Positions 12,491 through 23,874 of a stretch of 64,000 nucleotides of DNA are shown here, piece after piece (positions within the stretch are counted from its first letter, which is position 1; every line of letters begins with the position of its first letter). The position numbers and the translations under genes were made by a program. This DNA comes from Theobroma cacao. Lineage: Eukaryota; Streptophyta; Magnoliopsida; Malvales; Malvaceae. The notes beneath the pieces were generated by a model that saw only the letters and a list, made by a program, of their open reading frames with translations, made no database searches and was not told the origin of the DNA. The stretch covers positions 16,618,846 through 16,682,845 of the forward strand of contig NC_030857.1 of assembly GCF_000208745.1 (NCBI RefSeq). The letters are read 5' to 3'.

Positions 12491-13665
12491 AATTTTAACT
12501 ATTTTTAGTCAAGATGGACAAAATTACCATGATGTTACAAGCCATGTACAAAAACCTATGACAAGCCATAATTAGCGTATTACACGTTATGTACAAAAAT
12601 ATGTGACACGCCATGTACAAAAACCTATGACAAGTCATGGTTAGCATGTTACACGCTATATACAAAAATATGTGACAAGTCATGATTAGCTTGTTACATG
12701 TCATGTACAAAAATATGTGACAAGTCATGTACAAAAACCTGTAACAAGATATGGTTAGCTTGTTACACGCCATGTACAAAAACCTGTAACAAACCATGGT
12801 TAGCGTGTTACACGCTATATACAAAAATATGTGACAAGCTATGGTTAGCTTGTTACACGTCATATACAAAAACCTGTGACAAGCCATGATTAGATTGTTA
12901 CGCGCCATGTTGAAAAAAAAATATTATTGTTGCACGTCATGGTTAAAAAAAGTTGTTACACGCCATGTTGAAAAAAAAAATTATTGTTGTTACACGTCAT
13001 GTTGAAAAAATATTGTTGTTACATGACATATTCAAAAACATTTTGTTACACTTTAATGCCTAAAATGTTGTTGTTACTTACGAATCAAAACTTCAAATCC
13101 TCTCAACTTTTTTCTCTTTTTTTTATTTTTTTGACAATTTGGCACAGATTAAAGTGTTTCTAACATGTTTTCATAAATCAAAATATAAATATTTTTTATC
13201 TAAAACACCTACTTTGACTAAAAATAAAAAAAAAATCTTTGAAAGCCTAGATTTATAAATTTCAAAATTTTGAGTTTATTGGTATCTAGGTCCCGAATTG
13301 ATTCAATTAAAAGCTATTTCATACATTTGTGATTATTTCTACCGTTTTAGTTTTATCCAAAATACCTAAAAATCGAATTTTCCAAACAGTCACCCACCCA
13401 AGTACGTCAAAACCATTGCTTAGTGTCTTGAAAGCGTAAGAAAGAGAAATCTGAAAGCGCGGGAGAGAGAAATCGAAAGCATAGCAGACACATGCCGAAC
13501 AGAGAAATCGATAAAATTTGAGAGACTAGAATGGTGAGAGAGAAATCCGAAGCACAAATGGGAAGAAATGGGAAGACATTGTGATGAATCGTTTAATTTA
13601 TTTGAAATAATTTAAAGGGTATTTTCATCAAATCATGACTAAATATGGCTAAAAACAGTTAAACT
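12491..13665. mobile_element. Non-autonomous element with inverted termini around a minisatellite
   Basis: The left end reads AATTTTAACTATTTTTAGTC and the right end, reversed, AAGTTTAACTGTTTTTAGCC. Similarity continues into CAAAATTACC against GAAAATACCC, giving imperfect inverted termini of about 45 bp. The interior has no transposase-like frame; it is a minisatellite (12540-13030), AT-rich filler and a purine-rich stretch repeating GAGAGAAATC. I could not find a convincing target duplication. The structure resembles non-autonomous DNA transposons such as MULE-derived ones, but the superfamily is unassigned. Confidence 0.5.
12540..13030. repeat. 45/24 bp minisatellite
   Basis: Long units of 45 bp (ATGTACAAAAACCTATGACA plus AGCCATAATTAGCGTATTAC plus ACGTT) alternate with shorter 24 bp units lacking the TTAGC...TTACACG part. 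From about 12905 a derived version, CGCCATGTTGAAAAAAA, takes over. Both lengths are multiples of three, so both strands stay open; the 137-codon - strand frame is a by-product of this. Confidence 0.85.
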
Positions 13666-15660
13666 TATGTTGACGGTGCTAGGAACGGCATGATTAAAGC
13701 ATCAACGCAACGGAATAAAGAATGGTTGAAATAAAAATAAAACCATACCTCCTACCTTTGAATCATCGTGGTTGTTTAATGCAAAGTTATCTCCTACCTT
13801 TGAATTATCGTGGTTGTTTAATGCAAAGTTATGTACCACATAAAATCAGAAAAAGAATGTACCTTTTCAAGTGATATCGTAATCAAATAGATTCCTTTTA
13901 GTGACAAAACACGAACACCTTTGGTATGAAAGAATCCCAGCTACTCAATCGTTTGCCCTTCAATTATGCACACACGATTGCAACAGATCCTTCTCAAGGA
14001 GAGAGCTTTATGCGACGGGCTCGTGCTAGCAAGTGGACAACGATTTGTCCTCTTTTCTTCTTTGATTTCCAATAAAGAATCAAAGGAGAAGTTTTCAAAA
14101 GAAAATAAACGTCTCAAGAGTGGCAGCACTCAAGAGAAAAATCTTCTCCACAAAAAAAAGAGTGGCTATAATGTGATATTTATATCTATGTTTAACTTAT
14201 TAAAATCTGCAAAATAAGTCCTTAATATTATAACAATTATAATATTTAACCAATACCTAATTAAACTTTTTTAAGTAGATCCTTAATAGTTAAAATCTAG
14301 AATTTGATTTAAGTCTAACTTAAATCATCACACTCTCAATTTAATCCAAATTGCCACCTTTGTGTGTGACCCATTAGGTTCCTAATATGTTGGCAATGGA
14401 ATTGAATTATAATTTTATTAATTAATTAATTTAAATGAATCATATTCAATTTTAAATTAACTAATTCAATTCCATATACCATGATCGGCATCTAGTAATG
14501 CATCTGGCCACCCAATTGTTAGGAGAGTCAAAGGATTCTTTGACAACTTTTCAGTGTACAGTTTTTCAATGTAATTCATTCCCTTATCATATATCCCGAA
14601 GATAATAAGAGCTTGGTGAAGTGCCTACTCTTATTGATCTCCATATTTGTTCTTGCAGTTAGATCATTAGCTTTATGGAGACTTATGAAACTTATTTCAT
14701 AATCTCCTAATCACCTTGGCCAAGGATTTGATTAAGCTAATATCAACAAAAAACTAATGAGATATTTCCCCTTAAATCACTTGGAGTGATGATTCCTATC
14801 TTGACCACTCATCTGCCTTCACATGTTTCATGCTATACCCAAAAGCATCTTGTTTTGACATTCTTGGTTAGGCACCCATAGGGATGAAATCAAAACATAG
14901 CACTCAACACATAAGACAACCTGATGTCTCAAGTCTAGAGAGTATTTACACAACTGACACATGAGAAGTATTGCATAGACACTTGAGTGAAATACCAAAT
15001 GCACTTCTCATGGCGGGTCATGTTCAGTGAACTCGCTCTCCCATGGCAAGCACCCACATGCTAGTTCCAAGTATCTTTATACTTCAAACTATGAGAATGA
15101 TTGCTTACTTCACAAGTAAAGAACATAACATGTGTCAATCTTTGAGCATTATTGATGCCCTGTCTTAATAATACAATGATCAGAAACTTTTAGGAACAAT
15201 ACTTTAATGCATAAGGATCTCATAATTATATCCCAATACAATTCCTTTGCAAGGCATATATAGTTCCATGGGCTTTATCTACATAAGTATAAAAAAGTAA
15301 TTAAATTACAAACTTATGGATAAAGAACTACCTCAATGTTATTATGAATAACAAAATGTCATACATGAATATCTCAAAATTGCAATTCTCATACAACCAT
15401 AGATTGGCTTGTAGGGCTTATACTAACATATGGTTACTTTTAAAATGTTTTTATCAAGAAATGTCATTTCTCACAATTTCTTCTAAAAAAAACCAAAAGA
15501 CTTACCAACACCGATCTCAACAACATCACGTGCCCCCCAAAGATAACATTTTTGCTTTCGAACCTACAAACTTAACTTCAAATCGTTTAATCACCACTTT
15601 TCAATTTTTCATAGAATGCTCAAGGGCACCCAAAGGAATGCTAAGGTAAATGGTGGGGAG
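13666..15660. repeat. Unassigned repeat-like region with a 42 bp tandem duplication
   Basis: At 13748-13832 the unit CTCCTACCTTTGAATCATCG plus TGGTTGTTTAATGCAAAGTT occurs twice in tandem with one or two differences. The following 1.8 kb has no coding capacity. Its text (for example ATGCCCTGTCTTAATAATAC and AATGCATAAGGATCTCATAA) reads like high-copy LTR sequence I associate with plant retrotransposons, but I cannot name the family or find matching LTR pairs in the window. Confidence 0.3.
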
Positions 15661-15756
15661 ATTTCCCATCCTACATTCGATTTTGTTTGCCCATTCCCCT
15701 ACCTTTGATTGTCCATACCTATACTAATGAGGATACTCTTTTGATAATTAATTCTC

Positions 15757-16295
15757 AAAGCCTGTTTGGCTTGTTTTTTTTTAGCTTAAAAACTATTATA
15801 AAATTCTTATGAAAAATAATAATTTTTAAAATTAAGCTAAATCTATTTGGTAAATTTACTTTTATAAGCTTTGTTTTTTTATAAATAAGCTATTTGGCAA
15901 AACAATTTATGTAAGTTCTAATTTTAGTTAAAATTACCATAAAAGGGTATTTAATAAATAACTTTATATTAATTAGAAACTCCTTTGTTCACTATGGAAA
16001 AAAGTTAACTTTATTTTTTTTTTATTTAAAAAAAATATTTAGAAATATAAAAAGTATTTTTATATAATATAAAATTTATAATTAATAATAAATCAAATAA
16101 AAATGGAAATGAATAATGTTGGGATTATTTTTAATTAATGAGGACATTTTTTAAACAAAAAGAAAAATTCTCCTAAAAAGGAGGCATGTTTAAAAAAAAA
16201 AAAAAAAGAAAGCCTAAGGCTTTTTTTTAATTTTATTTTTAAAAAAAAAAGTTACTTTTTTTTTCATGAGCTTCTCAAAGTCTTTGTTTGGTATG
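15757..16295. repeat. AT-rich repeat related to the one at 33.99 kb
   Basis: It opens with CAAAGCCTGTTTGGCTTG followed by TTTTTTTTAGCTTAAAAACT. The motif recurs at the far end as CAAAGTCTTTGTTTGGTATG. The wording (GTTTG...AGCTTA...ATTTGGCAAA) matches the element near 33,987-34,426. There is no coding capacity. The ends here are direct rather than inverted, so it is probably a partial or rearranged copy. Confidence 0.4.
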
Positions 16296-16399
16296 TCTTC
16301 TACTTTTATGAGGTAGATAAGTTGCAAAAAAAAACCAAGCCAATGGTCAATCTCGAAATCACTTGAAAAAATTTCAAAATTCTTCAAACATTTTGCAAA

Positions 16400-17000
16400 T
16401 GTTCAATTTGTGATTAGCAAATCCCATCATATCGTCCACATATTGCAAGTGGTTGCAAGTGGAATATCGATAACCCATTCCTTTCAATTTGAATGGCTAT
16501 ACACAAATTAACCTCCATTGCTTTATACATCAAACAATTAAATGTTTTCGTCACCATGTTGAACAATAATGGCGACATTGAACAATCTTGACGTAAACCT
16601 TTTTGCATCTTGAATTGTGCCCTAAACCCCATTCACAAGAACTAAAACCAAGGCAGTCAAAATACATTCTTTCACCCATCCACTCCATTTGTCACCAAAC
16701 CCCATTCTAACCATCACAAAGTCCAAGAAGTTCCAACTTTCCAACTTACATTGCTATATGCCTTTTCAAAATCGACTTCAAATATCAACTTTCCTTTTCT
16801 CTCATTTTTAAGGTCTATAATCTTGTTAGCTATAATTAATATTGAATCCATCAATCTCTTAAATGTGAATTGATTGGTGCAAATCACTTCTCTAATCACT
16901 TGTCTCAATTGGTTAGCGAAAAGCTTAGTCATAATTTTGTAGATACTACCTATCAAACTAATCAGTCTATAATCACCAAACTCAACCAAATTTGCAAATT
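16400..17000 (-). pseudogene. LINE reverse-transcriptase remnant
   Basis: Two - strand frames show diagnostic LINE reverse-transcriptase blocks. At 16714-16989: DYRLISLIGSIYKIMTKLFA, then NQFTFKRLMDSILIIANKII and FEVDFEKAYSNVSWK. At 16414-16632: FKMQKGLRQDCSMSPLLFN, corresponding to the usual LRQGCPLSPLLFN. The frames are split and altered (SNVSW for DSVSW, QDCSMSP for QGCPLSP), and the downstream YADD block was not found. It is a dead fragment of an L1-type element. Confidence 0.8.
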
Positions 17001-17877
17001 TTGAAATTAAGGCAAAAAAAGTTGCAAAGAATTATAGGCTATGTTTGATAACCTGAAAATATTTACAAAAAGTAAAATATTTTAGGTCAACGGAAAAATT
17101 CATGTTGACTTAGGAAAATGTTTTACTCCTTTTCCAATCCTTCTCCTATTGCATTCCTTCTATTTGGGATCGATCCTATAAACCTTAGGATCGATCTCAC
17201 AAAACAACATTGCCTTCCCCTCCTCGTAGGATCGACCCCTTAAACCTTGAGATCTATCCCACAAAATGATCCCCACAAAGCATCATTATTTTATATAACT
17301 ATTTCACAACAAAGTGTTATTCAACTATTCAACTATTTTTCTTTTTCTTTTCATCTCTTCATTCATTATTCTTTTCCCAACAAAGCATCATTCACTATTT
17401 TTATTCAACTATTTTATAGGAATTATATCATCTATAATTATTTTTTATTAAGATACTATATAATCTTTAATATAAAACAAAACAATTAAGGTCAATTAAA
17501 GAAAAAATCTTCTATAAAATAGGAAATAAAATTTTCACCTATAATAATCTCTCATTTATTTTAATTTTCAATTTATAATTTATTCACTTACAAATTAAAT
17601 AGTATAACAATACGATCAGAAATAAATAAATAAGTAACAAGAGTTAAATAATATTTAGATAATATTTCTTAATATTGAAAAGAAATATTTAGGATGTCTT
17701 GTATAATTGAGGAATGTTGATATTGTTATGGTATTATTATTAAAAATTATTGAAGATGGAAAAGTTTTTTGAAGATGGGGTCATGATGCAAAATATTTCT
17801 AAAAATGATCCAAACAATAAAAAAATTATTGATAGTTTATTCAAATAATAAAAAATATTTTACATAGAAAAATTTTA
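17001..17877. other. Intergenic, AT-rich
   Basis: Contains a twofold AGGATCGATC-type repeat near 17167-17235 (GGATCGATCC...AGGATCGATCTC...AGGATCGACCCC). No gene was recognised; the frame at 17247-17489 is low-complexity Ser/Phe/Tyr. Confidence 0.5.
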
Positions 17878-18311
17878 GGCATAATACTTAAAAAAATATT
17901 TAAACTATTTAAGAAAATTCAAATTAGCTTTTAATATTTTATTATGTTCAATTAAACTGTTATATTTTTATTTTAAACCAAATAAGGTCTTATAATTTAC
18001 AGTTGACTAATTGTTGTTAATCAATTATTATTTTTTGTCATTTTATATCATATGACGTTAATTCAGTAAGAAAACATATCATAATAAATAATAATATAAC
18101 TATATGACATTTATACTCCCCATGTCAACATCATGTTAGCATCACATGGGTGTAAAATAATAAATAATAATTTAGCTAATAATATTTAGTTAACTATCGC
18201 TCTTAAGGATATACTTGATTCAAAATAAAAATATAAATATTGATTAAATATGATAAAAAATAAAAAAAATTATTTGAATTTTTTTTAAATAGTGCAAAGA
18301 CTTTTATTATG
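17878..18311. repeat. MITE-like inverted-repeat element, copy D
   Basis: The left end AGGCATAATACTTAAAAAAA and the reversed right end CATAATAAAAGTCTTTGCAC show the family's CATAATA terminus. The arms contain TATTTTAAACCAAATAAGG and its counterpart TGATTCAAAATAAAAATAT. It lies about 350 bp upstream of the probable transcript start of the VTT-protein gene. Confidence 0.65.
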
Positions 18312-18733
18312 TTTAAATTTTTCTCAAGTTTTCTTTTTTAATTGGAGGAGGGGAATTTAAAATTTATTTTTTAAATAAAAAATTATGTATCGATTAATGA
18401 GTTAAATACTCGAATGCAAATAAGTGATTTTTATGTTACCGAAATGAGCCATATATAATTAGTAAGTTAAATTCCCTCTCAAAAAACTTAACTAAAAATA
18501 ATTAAATTCCCCCTCAAAGGGCCAGCTGAAATTTATATACAAATAAAGCCAACCGCTACCAACTCCACTTTGTAACATCTAACCAAAAAAGGCAGGAAAG
18601 AAACGGAAATGAAAACCCAAAAAAACAAATAAAAAAAATTAAAATTAAAACATTTCCAGCTCTCTCTTCTCTTCCTCTTCATTAAAAGATCCAGACGCAT
18701 TGCTTTAACACATTCAATTTCAATTTCTTCAAA

Positions 18734-18742
18734 ATTAGGGTT
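18734..18742 (+). promoter_or_regulatory. Telo-box-like element in the leader of the VTT-protein gene
   Basis: ATTAGGGTT (reverse AACCCTAAT) sits about 190 bases before the ATG and just after a CT-rich stretch (18658-18685) that looks like a transcript leader. Telo-boxes are common in 5' regions of plant housekeeping genes; function here is inferred. Confidence 0.35.
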
Positions 18743-18927
18743 CTTAAAACCCCCCCTTTCCAAAGCTTCCAATCCCTCATAAAATGGCATTACAATGATT
18801 CTCTAATTGATTCCACAAATTTTCCTTATAAATTTTTATTTTTATTTTTATTTTTTTGGGGATCCCAAGAAGGTCCCAACAGCTTTGTCTGTCTTTTTGC
18901 CGATTCGTCCGTGTCGGTGTTGTGAAA

Positions 18928-21900
18928 ATGGCGGCGCCGAGGAATGTGTTGAGGGACGAAGAGAGTGCTGCTGTGGCATTGTTGAACAACAGCAGCAAGG
19001 AAGACGACGATTCCCCGTCTGGGAAAAGGTTAAAATCGGAAAGGTTTCCGGTTTCGAGATGGGAATTGGCTGCCTTTTTTGGGGTTTTCTTGATCTTTTC
19101 TGCCGGTTTGTTCTGCATCTACCTTACCATGCCCGCCACCGAGTACGGGAAACTCAAGATCCCACGTTCCATCTCTGACCTTCGCTTGCTCAAGTAGGTT
19201 CCTTCCTTTTGTTTTTTTTTATTTTTATTAAATTCTTTTGGTGAATGTACGATGCTTGGAGTTTTGAGATAAGCTTATATTTGTGTTAAATCTTTCTGGG
19301 TTTGACGAATATTATAGATTTTCGAAATGCCCATCTAGGATTTCTTTTTTTTTTTTTAAGATTTTAGAGCTACAAAGCTCTATTTGGATTTTCTTTTTTA
19401 AGCTTATAATTCTAGCACAAATCGAGTCGTGCGAAAGTGAAACAGTCCTCCGTTTGTGTTAGATTCGTGGATTTTAGATACTAAAATAGTGAAGATAGCT
19501 ATAAAGATGAAATTAAACTCTGTCATTTCTAACCATGTCCAATTTGGATAAGTGCTGGGCAAAACAAACATTAATACATAACAGCCAAGGGAAAATGAAA
19601 ATGCTCTGCCGAGAATGATGCCCTGAGGTAGTAAATGGTTGCTTATATTTTACAGTGATACTTACATTGTCGCATATACATTAATTCTGAGTGACTGAGG
19701 ACTTGAAATGCAATCTAGGGTTAATTATAATTTAGCTACCTTCTAGTGCTTATCATTGCACTTTGTATGTGTAAGAGTGTTTAGCCCATTAGTGGATGGC
19801 GTGAGGAAATGCTGTACTGCAAATTAAAGGGAGCATATAGCATACATGCCTAGTATATAAATGGAACAAATGCAGTAAAGTACTAGATAATTCTCATAAA
19901 TAAACCTTATATAGCGAGTGGTCATTTTTTGAGGGCTCACATAATTAGAGGACAATTTCTTTTTTTTTTTTTTGTAAAATTATGGTGGCATCATTTCATT
20001 TGGTTGTTTTAGTTGTATCTGAGTTCTGCTTTCATTTTTTCTCATGTGAAATTCCACCATTGAGTTTCATTAGATTCTCCTTCCATATATATGCTATGAT
20101 TGTTGCCCGACTTACCATTCTTAATTTATTGCTGTTATATGTTTCAATTTTCTTATTTATTTGCTGCATTTTGTCTACTTTCCTGTCAGCACTTCTTTTT
20201 CTGTGTTCATATTTTAACTGCAACTCATTTTACTAAATTTTGTGCCTTTATTTTTGTTCAGAGATAATATTGCAACATATGCAAAGGATTACCCAACACA
20301 GTTCATTTTGGGTTACTGCTCAACTTATATCTTCATGCAAACCTTTATGATTCCTGGAACAATTTTCATGTCTTTGCTAGCTGGAGCTCTTTTTGGTGTT
20401 AGGGGCCTTTTCTTGGTCGTCTTTAATGCCACAGCTGGAGCATGCTCCTGCTTTTTTCTGTCTAAGCTGATTGGCAGGCCCTTGGTTAGTTGGTTGTGGC
20501 CTGATAAATTAAGATTTTTTCAAGCAGAGGTACTTTCTTTTTTATCCTTGTTACTATCTTTGGAACTTGTGATGTTTGTTGTCTTTTATTTTAGAATCTT
20601 TCATTTGTTTTGTACTACCATCTTTTTTGTACCTGAATTAATCTGCATTGTTGTGGCTTCAGATTGCAAAACGCAGGGACAAGTTGCTCAATTACATGCT
20701 CTTTCTGAGAATTACTCCTACTTTGCCCAACCTATTTATCAATTTGGCTTCACCAATAGTTGACATACCGTTTCATGTGTTCTTTTTGGCAACCTTTATT
20801 GGCCTAATCCCAGCCTCCTATATAACTGTCAAAGTAAGTTTCCTGCACCTGTGCCACAATTATTTTCTCTGCTGGTTTATGCTTTGATTTTTTTTTTTTT
20901 TCTATTCTTTTTCTGCTATTAACAAAATTGTCATCTTGATGAACATGGTCATCTGAATTGATTTGTTGAAGAAAGCAGATACTCATATCTTATCCAATCT
21001 ATTGCAACAGCTAATACCATATAGTGTGGTTGTTATGGCATGATAGTTTTATGTTGATAAATTTAAAAGCCTTTTGGTGCCAAGGTGTAAACGTTGTAGA
21101 TTGTCAGCATGTTAGTTATAACAGTTCTTAATGACGGAGACGGAGCAATAAATTTATGAATGGTGCTTATGTTTCCTCACAAAGTATTGCTAAAAATGAA
21201 AGGATTCAGGGCTTTCTAACTAAGTAAACTCTGTTGTAAAGGCTCAGATGAATGAGAGTACTGTTCTGAGCTTTGCTTTACCTTAGCGAGCTCCAGATAG
21301 GAGGATTTCTTGAAAGTTTTAAAATAATTCATGTGAATTCTTAACAACATGGAGTGAGAAAAGTTCTACAAGATTGATATAGCATATGACGTGAGGCCAT
21401 GGTCTGTCTAAGTGGGGTCATTGAGCCAAATGCTTGGAGTCATTGAACCATAGGGACTATTTTGGGTATATTTTAGTTGAACAGTTTACCAAGTGGTGTG
21501 TCAAAAGGACTATAAGTTTTCTTGATAAATTGGAATGCGTATGATGTGTTGTGGGATTGAAGTAGATGCTTGTTATATAAAGCACTGATTAGGGTTGTGG
21601 TAGGTTTCTTACCATAGCATATATTATTGAAGATTCCTTGATGCCTTGTCATAATGAAAGTAAAGCTATTTCAGATAGAGGTTCAATAGGTATTTCATTG
21701 GGATATATTTATTTGTCTCCATTGTAGTCGGTTGTGGACTGTAACTGAATTAGGCATTTTCAAATTGGAAATAAATGAAGCACATGGAGTTTGTGGTAAG
21801 ATTCAATTTGATTCAATTTATTGGAGTCATATGTAAGATGTGGAACGATGATAGAGAAAGATTGAATCATGTTCTCAGATAGCTTATCTTTGGGATTTTT

Positions 21901-22492
21901 CTAGAAGGATGTTAAGAAGATATCTACAATGCTTTTGTAGAACTAATTTTGGATCTTTTTCTATGTTTGAATGGATACACTTAAGATTTCGCTGCACAAT
22001 TTTGATGCTTAAACAGAGAGCAAGTAGATGCTAAGCGTAATGGACTATGGATGTGATGTCCCCCAGTGTCCACTAAAGAATGGATCTTCTTGAGATTGTC
22101 CCTACTGGGCCAATAGCACATAAATATAATTCCACTTCAGTGAGGTGCTAGAAGAATTGAACAGGATTTATCAAATCATTACAATAGAAGGATCAATGAA
22201 CATTATATTGATCATTTGATGACCCCTTCAGTTTCTTCTGTTCACTTTATTATCTATGGCTTCTTTATTTCTTTTTATGAGGTATTTGTTGATGATGTTG
22301 AATAGATGTTGGCTTAATTTTATTCTTTGGATTCATGACTCTCCTTATTTCTTCATTCAGGCTGGCCTTGCTCTTGGGGATCTCAGGTCTGTAAAGGATC
22401 TCTATGATTTTAAGACATTGTCTGTGCTTTTCCTTATCGGATCAGTCTCCATATTTCCAACCCTTCTGAAGAGAAAGAGAATATATGAATAA
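18928..22492 (+). CDS. TMEM41-like VTT-domain membrane protein (SNARE-associated Golgi family)
   Basis: Exons 18928-19193, 20262-20529, 20663-20833 and 22361-22492 join to 278 aa, with GT-AG introns throughout. The first ~45 residues are hydrophilic, followed by a membrane segment (WELAAFFGVFLIFSAGLFCI). Exons 2-4 carry the VTT/DedA core: FILGYCSTYIFMQTFMIPGT, SLLAGALFGV, FNATAGACSCFFLSKLIGRP, LLNYMLFLRITPTLPNLFIN and FFLATFIGLIPASYI. The pattern FLRITPTLPNLFIN followed by a GLIPASY helix is typical of TMEM41B-type proteins. Animal relatives are ER lipid scramblases acting in autophagosome formation; plant members are annotated as SNARE-associated Golgi proteins. The lysine-rich tail KRKRIYE could be an ER-retention-like basic end. 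MAAPRN was chosen because it is the first ATG after the leader that gives the family length. Confidence 0.92.
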
Positions 22493-23874
22493 GGTTATGT
22501 TGGTAAAGTTTGCAGCATCCTCCTGACAATGAGGATTAAGAATAGATATATTGACAATTTCAATATTTAGGATCCAAGAAAGAATAGAGCCATAGATCCT
22601 TATCTCTGCAGCTGAATATTGAAGATCTAGCATTCATCTTGTGGTACACAGGGGGCCAGTGTTGACACAAATGATGAAAACACAAGAAATTCCTTTTGGC
22701 AATTTTCTGTTTAATGTTAGCTAGCTCAATCATCTCCCAATTGGATTATTTACAAACATTTGGGAGAGTCATACGTTCTCTAGACGTGTTATAGTCCAAT
22801 TACTCTCTTGACAGTTTTACAGACAGCACTACATGATAAAAGATCTTCCTGTAGAATATGTAAAAGCTGTACTAATATAGTATATTCAGTAATAATACTT
22901 TCAGTACTCTGTTTTCACTTTGGGTTATTGGTGGTTTTGTGGCTGATATTTTAATTTGCCTTATGCCATGAATTGCACGAAAATTAATATTTTTGGCCTG
23001 TGGCTTTGTAATTTTCCCCATCAATCTTTCCTATCAATTCTTTCTTTTCTTATTCACATTGTGCTTAATTTTTATTGAACACATTCATTCCCTTTCTTAC
23101 CAATGCAATGGCCTGTGCCACTTACGTTTTCCAACCCCATACTGTACCACTCTCCTTTCCATGAAGTATCCGCCACCCTTCGTCTCAAACTCACCCGCCA
23201 TTACTGTTCCCGGCATCGAACCTTTCTTCTTCCTAGAAAATCGGAATCAGCCCAAACTGTTGTTGCGTATGACGACGTTGTCCTTGATGAACTTATCCGA
23301 CATGGACTTAGAATCGGAAACTAGACATCCAACATGGAACGTAATATCTTGCCTTTACATGAGGAGTTATGGGAACCCTTGGGGGAACATGTAAACTACG
23401 AGGGGTTTTTTATCAGAAGAGCTTTGGCGATATAGATGTCGGAGTTTGAAGGGAAGAACCATGGTCTAGTTGCGGCTAAGGTGAAGAGGGTTAGATTGGG
23501 AGGTGCAGAAAGTATCAGAGAGGCGTGTCAAAGGTGAAGATTTTGTGATATGCTTAGAGCAATCTAAGGTTGGATGGGATGATTCATTCGAACATGAATA
23601 TATATATTCGTCTTAAAAGTTTCGAATTCAAATCTTGAGATATTTTTTTATCTCAATCATGACAGGTGCAGGCCCCCGAAGAGAAAAGAATTGTTGGAAA
23701 ATTGAAATTAATTAATCATTGTTCTGACAGTAAATTCTGATCAACTGGTTTTTCATAATTCTCAATTCTTAAGGGATACATCAATCTAGATGCCAACTTT
23801 AAAGTGAAATACATACAAAATGGGAAAGAGCGAGAAAAGAAGACTCTGTCGCTTCCAATCCTCCACAAGGAATT
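22493..23874. other. Convergent intergenic region with an unidentified gene-like stretch
   Basis: The region lies between the 3' ends of the VTT gene (+) and the L21 gene (-). Around 23100-23330 codon use looks gene-like on the + strand: MACATYVFQPHTVPLSFP stops, then the next frame carries HEVSATLRLKLTRHYC and SAQTVVAYDDVVLDEL before a stop. This could be a frameshifted fragment with a transit-peptide-like start, but I do not recognise the parent gene. The rest is 3'UTR or unassigned. Confidence 0.35.

Noticed and set aside
12495..12908. 137-codon - strand frame with regular Cys/Tyr/Leu repeats (and the 63-codon + strand frame)
   Set aside because: It is a by-product of 45 and 24 bp tandem units, which are multiples of three and leave both strands open. 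No promoter, splice or domain evidence.
18777..19118. 113-codon - strand frame opposite exon 1 of the VTT gene
   Set aside because: Shadow frame; the + strand has the conserved protein with splice sites.
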